From: an uncultured Lysobacteraceae bacterium
Lineage (GTDB): Bacteria > Pseudomonadota > Gammaproteobacteria > Xanthomonadales > Rhodanobacteraceae
Assembly (NCBI GenBank): GCA_946482585.1
Contig: CAMLSI010000228.1
Coordinates: 1 to 8,282 of the forward strand
Direction of reading: 5' to 3'
DNA: 8,282 nt
Shown here piece after piece: positions 6,014-8,282 of this stretch. The position numbers and the translations under genes are program-made. The notes beneath the pieces are model-generated. The model ran no database searches. It saw only the letters and a list, made by a program, of their open reading frames with translations, and had not been told where the DNA came from. Each line of letters opens with the position of its first letter. Within the stretch, counting starts at the first letter, position 1.

Positions 6014-7642
6014 TCATCGCCAGCCTGAGGTGATCGGGTAGCGCCGCTCGCGCCCGAACGCGCGCCGCGACACCTTGGGCCCCGGCGCGGACTGGTGGCG
6101 CTTCCATTCGCTGATGCGCACGAGGCGCAGCACGCGGTCGACCGTTGCCGCGTCGAAGCCGGCGCGCACGATCTCGTCGCGCGACTGTTCCTGATCGACG
6201 TGACGCAGCAGGATCGCATCGAGCACGTCGTACGGCGGCAGCGAATCCTGATCGGTCTGGTTGTCGCGCAACTCCGCCGACGGCGGACGCGAGATCACCG
6301 CGGACGGAATCACCGGCGCGCCCGCGATCGCATTGCGCCAGCGCGCCAATGCGAACACTTCGGTTTTATACAAATCCTTGATCGGCGCGTAGCCGCCGCA
6401 CATGTCGCCGTAGATCGTCGCGTAGCCGACCGCGTACTCGCTCTTGTTGCCGGTGGTCAGCACGAGGCCGCCGAACTTGTTCGCGAGCGCCATCAGGATG
6501 CTGCCGCGGCTGCGCGACTGCAGATTCTCTTCCGTCGTATCGACCTCGGTCCCGGCGAACTGCGGCGCGAGTGCATCGAGGAAGCCGCGGAACGGCGCCT
6601 CGATGGCCACTTCGATCACCTTCACGCCGAGCGCGAGCGCCTGCTCGTCGGCGAGATCGTTGCTGAGGCCCGAGGTATAGCGCGACGGCATGCGCACGCC
6701 GGTCACATTGCCGGCGCCGAGCGCGTCGACCGCGACGCAGAGCACCAGCGCCGAGTCGATGCCGCCGGAGAGGCCGATCCAGACCTTGTCGAAGCCGTTC
6801 TTACGGCAGTAGTCGCGCGTGCCGCGCACGATCGCACGCCAGGCCAGCGCATCGCGGCTTTCATCGCTTTCGACCGGCCAGTCGCGCGGCGCGAAGCACC
6901 GCGTCGCCGCGTCGTAGTCGGCGACGAGCCAGTGATCCTCGAAGGCTCTGGCCGCCGCATGCACGCGACCGTCGGCATCGGCCAGCACCGACGCGCCGTC
7001 GAACACGAGCGCGTCCTGGCCACCGACGACGTTGAGATAGGCCAGCGCGACGCGCGATTCGGCGACACGCGTCGCGAGCAGCGCGTCGCGCTGCGCGTGC
7101 TTGTCGCGCTCGAACGGCGAGGCGTTCGGCACGAGCACGAGCTCGGCGCCGTCGCGCACGCTCGCGGCCAGGGGCTCGGAGAACCAGAGGTCTTCGCAGA
7201 TCACGAGACCGACCTTCACGCCGTTCACGTCGACGACGCAGGGCTCGCCATCGGGATCGACCTCGAAATAGCGACGCTCGTCGAACACGGCGTAGTTCGG
7301 CAGTTCGCGCTTGCGGTAGGTGCGCTCGATCGCGCCGTCGCGCAGCACGCTCGCGGCGTTGTAGACGACCGAGCCCGCCGATTCAGGCCAGCCGACGACG
7401 GCGACGATGCCGTGGACCTGCGCCGCGACGCGCTGGATGGCCGCGTTGCACTCGGCGAGAAAACCCGGGCGATACAGCAGATCCTCGGGCGGATAACCGC
7501 AGAGCGCGAGTTCGGGAAACAGCACGAGGTCGGCGGCGTGCACGTCGCGCGCCTCGATGATGAGCTCGACGATGCGCTGTTCGTTGCGCAGCACGGCGCC
7601 GACCGGGAAATCGAACTGGGCGAGAGCGAGACGCAGGGACAT
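6014..7642 (-). CDS. nadE: Glutamine-dependent NAD+ synthase (NadE, two-domain)
   Basis: Cytoplasmic enzyme making NAD+ from nicotinic acid adenine dinucleotide with ATP, taking ammonia from glutamine; the last step of NAD biosynthesis. The 542 residues are the usual length for the two-domain form. The N-terminal nitrilase-fold glutaminase (about 1-255) shows the Glu-Lys-Cys triad: Glu44 in LVLFPELALCGY, Lys111 in KRELPNY and Cys149 in GLVICEDLWF. The C-terminal synthetase (about 265-542) has the PP-loop LSGGIDS (291-297), TTGNKSEYAVGY and DLYKTEVFALARW. The frame opens further to a GTG at 7693, but the ATG at 7642 begins MSLRLALAQFDFPVG, where family members normally start. No good Shine-Dalgarno precedes it. 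A weak -10 candidate TATCAT lies at 7678-7673 without a clear -35. It follows sucD but is separated from it by a strong terminator, so it is probably transcribed on its own. Confidence 0.96.
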   Translation of the reverse strand: MSLRLALAQFDFPVGAVLRNEQRIVELIIEARDVHAADLVLFPELALCGYPPEDLLYRPGFLAECNAAIQRVAAQVHGIVAVVGWPESAGSVVYNAASVLRDGAIERTYRKRELPNYAVFDERRYFEVDPDGEPCVVDVNGVKVGLVICEDLWFSEPLAASVRDGAELVLVPNASPFERDKHAQRDALLATRVAESRVALAYLNVVGGQDALVFDGASVLADADGRVHAAARAFEDHWLVADYDAATRCFAPRDWPVESDESRDALAWRAIVRGTRDYCRKNGFDKVWIGLSGGIDSALVLCVAVDALGAGNVTGVRMPSRYTSGLSNDLADEQALALGVKVIEVAIEAPFRGFLDALAPQFAGTEVDTTEENLQSRSRGSILMALANKFGGLVLTTGNKSEYAVGYATIYGDMCGGYAPIKDLYKTEVFALARWRNAIAGAPVIPSAVISRPPSAELRDNQTDQDSLPPYDVLDAILLRHVDQEQSRDEIVRAGFDAATVDRVLRLVRISEWKRHQSAPGPKVSRRAFGRERRYPITSGWR

Positions 7643-7731
7643 GGACGAACCGATCTGACCGACGAGTCGCGAATGATAGGCCGCCGGCCGCACCGCGTGG
7701 GAGAACGTCCGCCGTTGCCCCCCCGGAACGC

Positions 7732-7760
7732 AAAAAGGCCGCGGATCGCTCCGCGGCCTT
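7732..7760 (-). terminator. Rho-independent terminator of sucD
   Basis: On the minus strand an 11-base-pair perfect stem (AAGGCCGCGGA with TCCGCGGCCTT) closes a 4-base loop and runs into five T. It begins 25 bases past the sucD stop. This is the clearest terminator in the window and ends the sucD transcript before nadE. Confidence 0.92.
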
Positions 7761-7785
7761 CCGAACTACTCTGCGACGCGGAGGG

Positions 7786-8282
7786 TCAGCCCAGACGCGC
7801 GGTGATCGCCTTGCCGAGGTCCGCCGGCGATTTCACGGTCGTGACGCCGGCCTTTTCCAGCGCTGCGAACTTCGCCGCCGCCGTGCCCTTGCCGCCGGAG
7901 ATGATCGCGCCGGCGTGGCCCATGCGCTTGCCGGCCGGAGCCGAAGCGCCCGCGATGAATGCGACGACCGGCTTCGTGACGTATTCCGCGATGAATTCGG
8001 CCGCCTCTTCTTCGGCGCTGCCGCCGATTTCGCCGACCATGATGATGCCTTCGGTCTGCGGATCGTCCTGGAACATCCGGATGCAATCGATGAAGTTGAG
8101 GCCGTTGATCGGGTCGCCGCCGATACCGATACAGGTCGACTGGCCGAGACCCGCATTCGTGGTCTGGAACACGGCTTCATAGGTCAGCGTGCCGGAGCGC
8201 GACACGATGCCGACCTTGCCCGGCTTGTGGATGTGGCCCGGCATGATGCCGATCTTGCATTCGCCCGGCGTGATCACGCCCG
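7786..8282 (-). CDS. sucD: Succinyl-CoA ligase (ADP-forming) alpha subunit, C-terminal part
   Basis: The last 165 codons of SucD, cut by the right edge. With SucC it interconverts succinyl-CoA and succinate in the TCA cycle with substrate-level phosphorylation. Visible family signatures include [47 protein letters not shown] and [20 protein letters not shown] follows, whose histidine (codon 7917-7915) is the residue phosphorylated during catalysis. The protein ends ITARLG before a TGA at 7788-7786. The remaining N-terminal CoA-binding part, and probably sucC, should lie to the right of the window. Nothing in the visible part is unusual. Confidence 0.96.
   Translation of the reverse strand, partial: GVITPGECKIGIMPGHIHKPGKVGIVSRSGTLTYEAVFQTTNAGLGQSTCIGIGGDPINGLNFIDCIRMFQDDPQTEGIIMVGEIGGSAEEEAAEFIAEYVTKPVVAFIAGASAPAGKRMGHAGAIISGGKGTAAAKFAALEKAGVTTVKSPADLGKAITARLG

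Noticed and set aside
6095..8182. A 695-codon plus-strand frame opposite nadE and sucD.
   Set aside because: It runs across two well-supported genes and through their terminator, and is rich in Arg, Ala, Val and His with no motif. It is a codon-bias shadow.
1..8282. CRISPR array, prophage, toxin-antitoxin or defence genes.
   Set aside because: No spaced direct repeats, integrase, transposase or small paired genes were seen; the genes are metabolic and transport functions.

Overview
The window is GC-rich, compact proteobacterial DNA with every recognisable gene on the minus strand. A large TonB-dependent receptor, a LacI-type regulator, GH144-type and ABC-binding lipoproteins and a two-domain glutamine-dependent NAD+ synthase together suggest a gammaproteobacterium of the Xanthomonadales/Lysobacterales type. 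That placement is an inference from gene content and codon style, because no rRNA or marker gene is present.

Right part (about 6014-8282): the 3' end of sucD (succinyl-CoA ligase alpha subunit) enters from the right edge and ends at a textbook Rho-independent terminator. It is followed by a complete nadE. These are core metabolic genes. A 303-base gene-free stretch (5711-6013) with several hairpins separates them from the next block.

Left part (1-5710): transcribed leftwards in order are a LacI-family repressor, a TonB-dependent outer-membrane receptor with an N-terminal carboxypeptidase-regulatory-like domain, a GH144/glycoamylase-like lipoprotein, and the first 35 codons of an ABC sugar-binding lipoprotein running off the left edge. 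The layout is that of a carbohydrate-utilisation locus built around a TonB-dependent transporter. The glycan would cross the outer membrane through the receptor, be cut by the GH144 enzyme, be captured by the binding protein for an inner-membrane importer (expected beyond position 1), and be sensed by the LacI protein. GH144 enzymes whose activity is known act on beta-1,2-glucan, so that is the leading substrate hypothesis, not a demonstrated one.

The regulatory DNA is the less ordinary part. A 14-base LacI/GalR-type operator sits directly before the lacI-type gene and covers the upstream candidate ATG, which favours the inner start and autoregulation. An inverted pair of about 45-base REP-like repeats (a 185-base MITE/REPIN-like unit) lies inside the sugar operon, and its left end supplies the likely ribosome binding site of the GH144 gene. 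The long open frames opposite nadE/sucD and the receptor gene are best read as by-products of GC-rich codon use.
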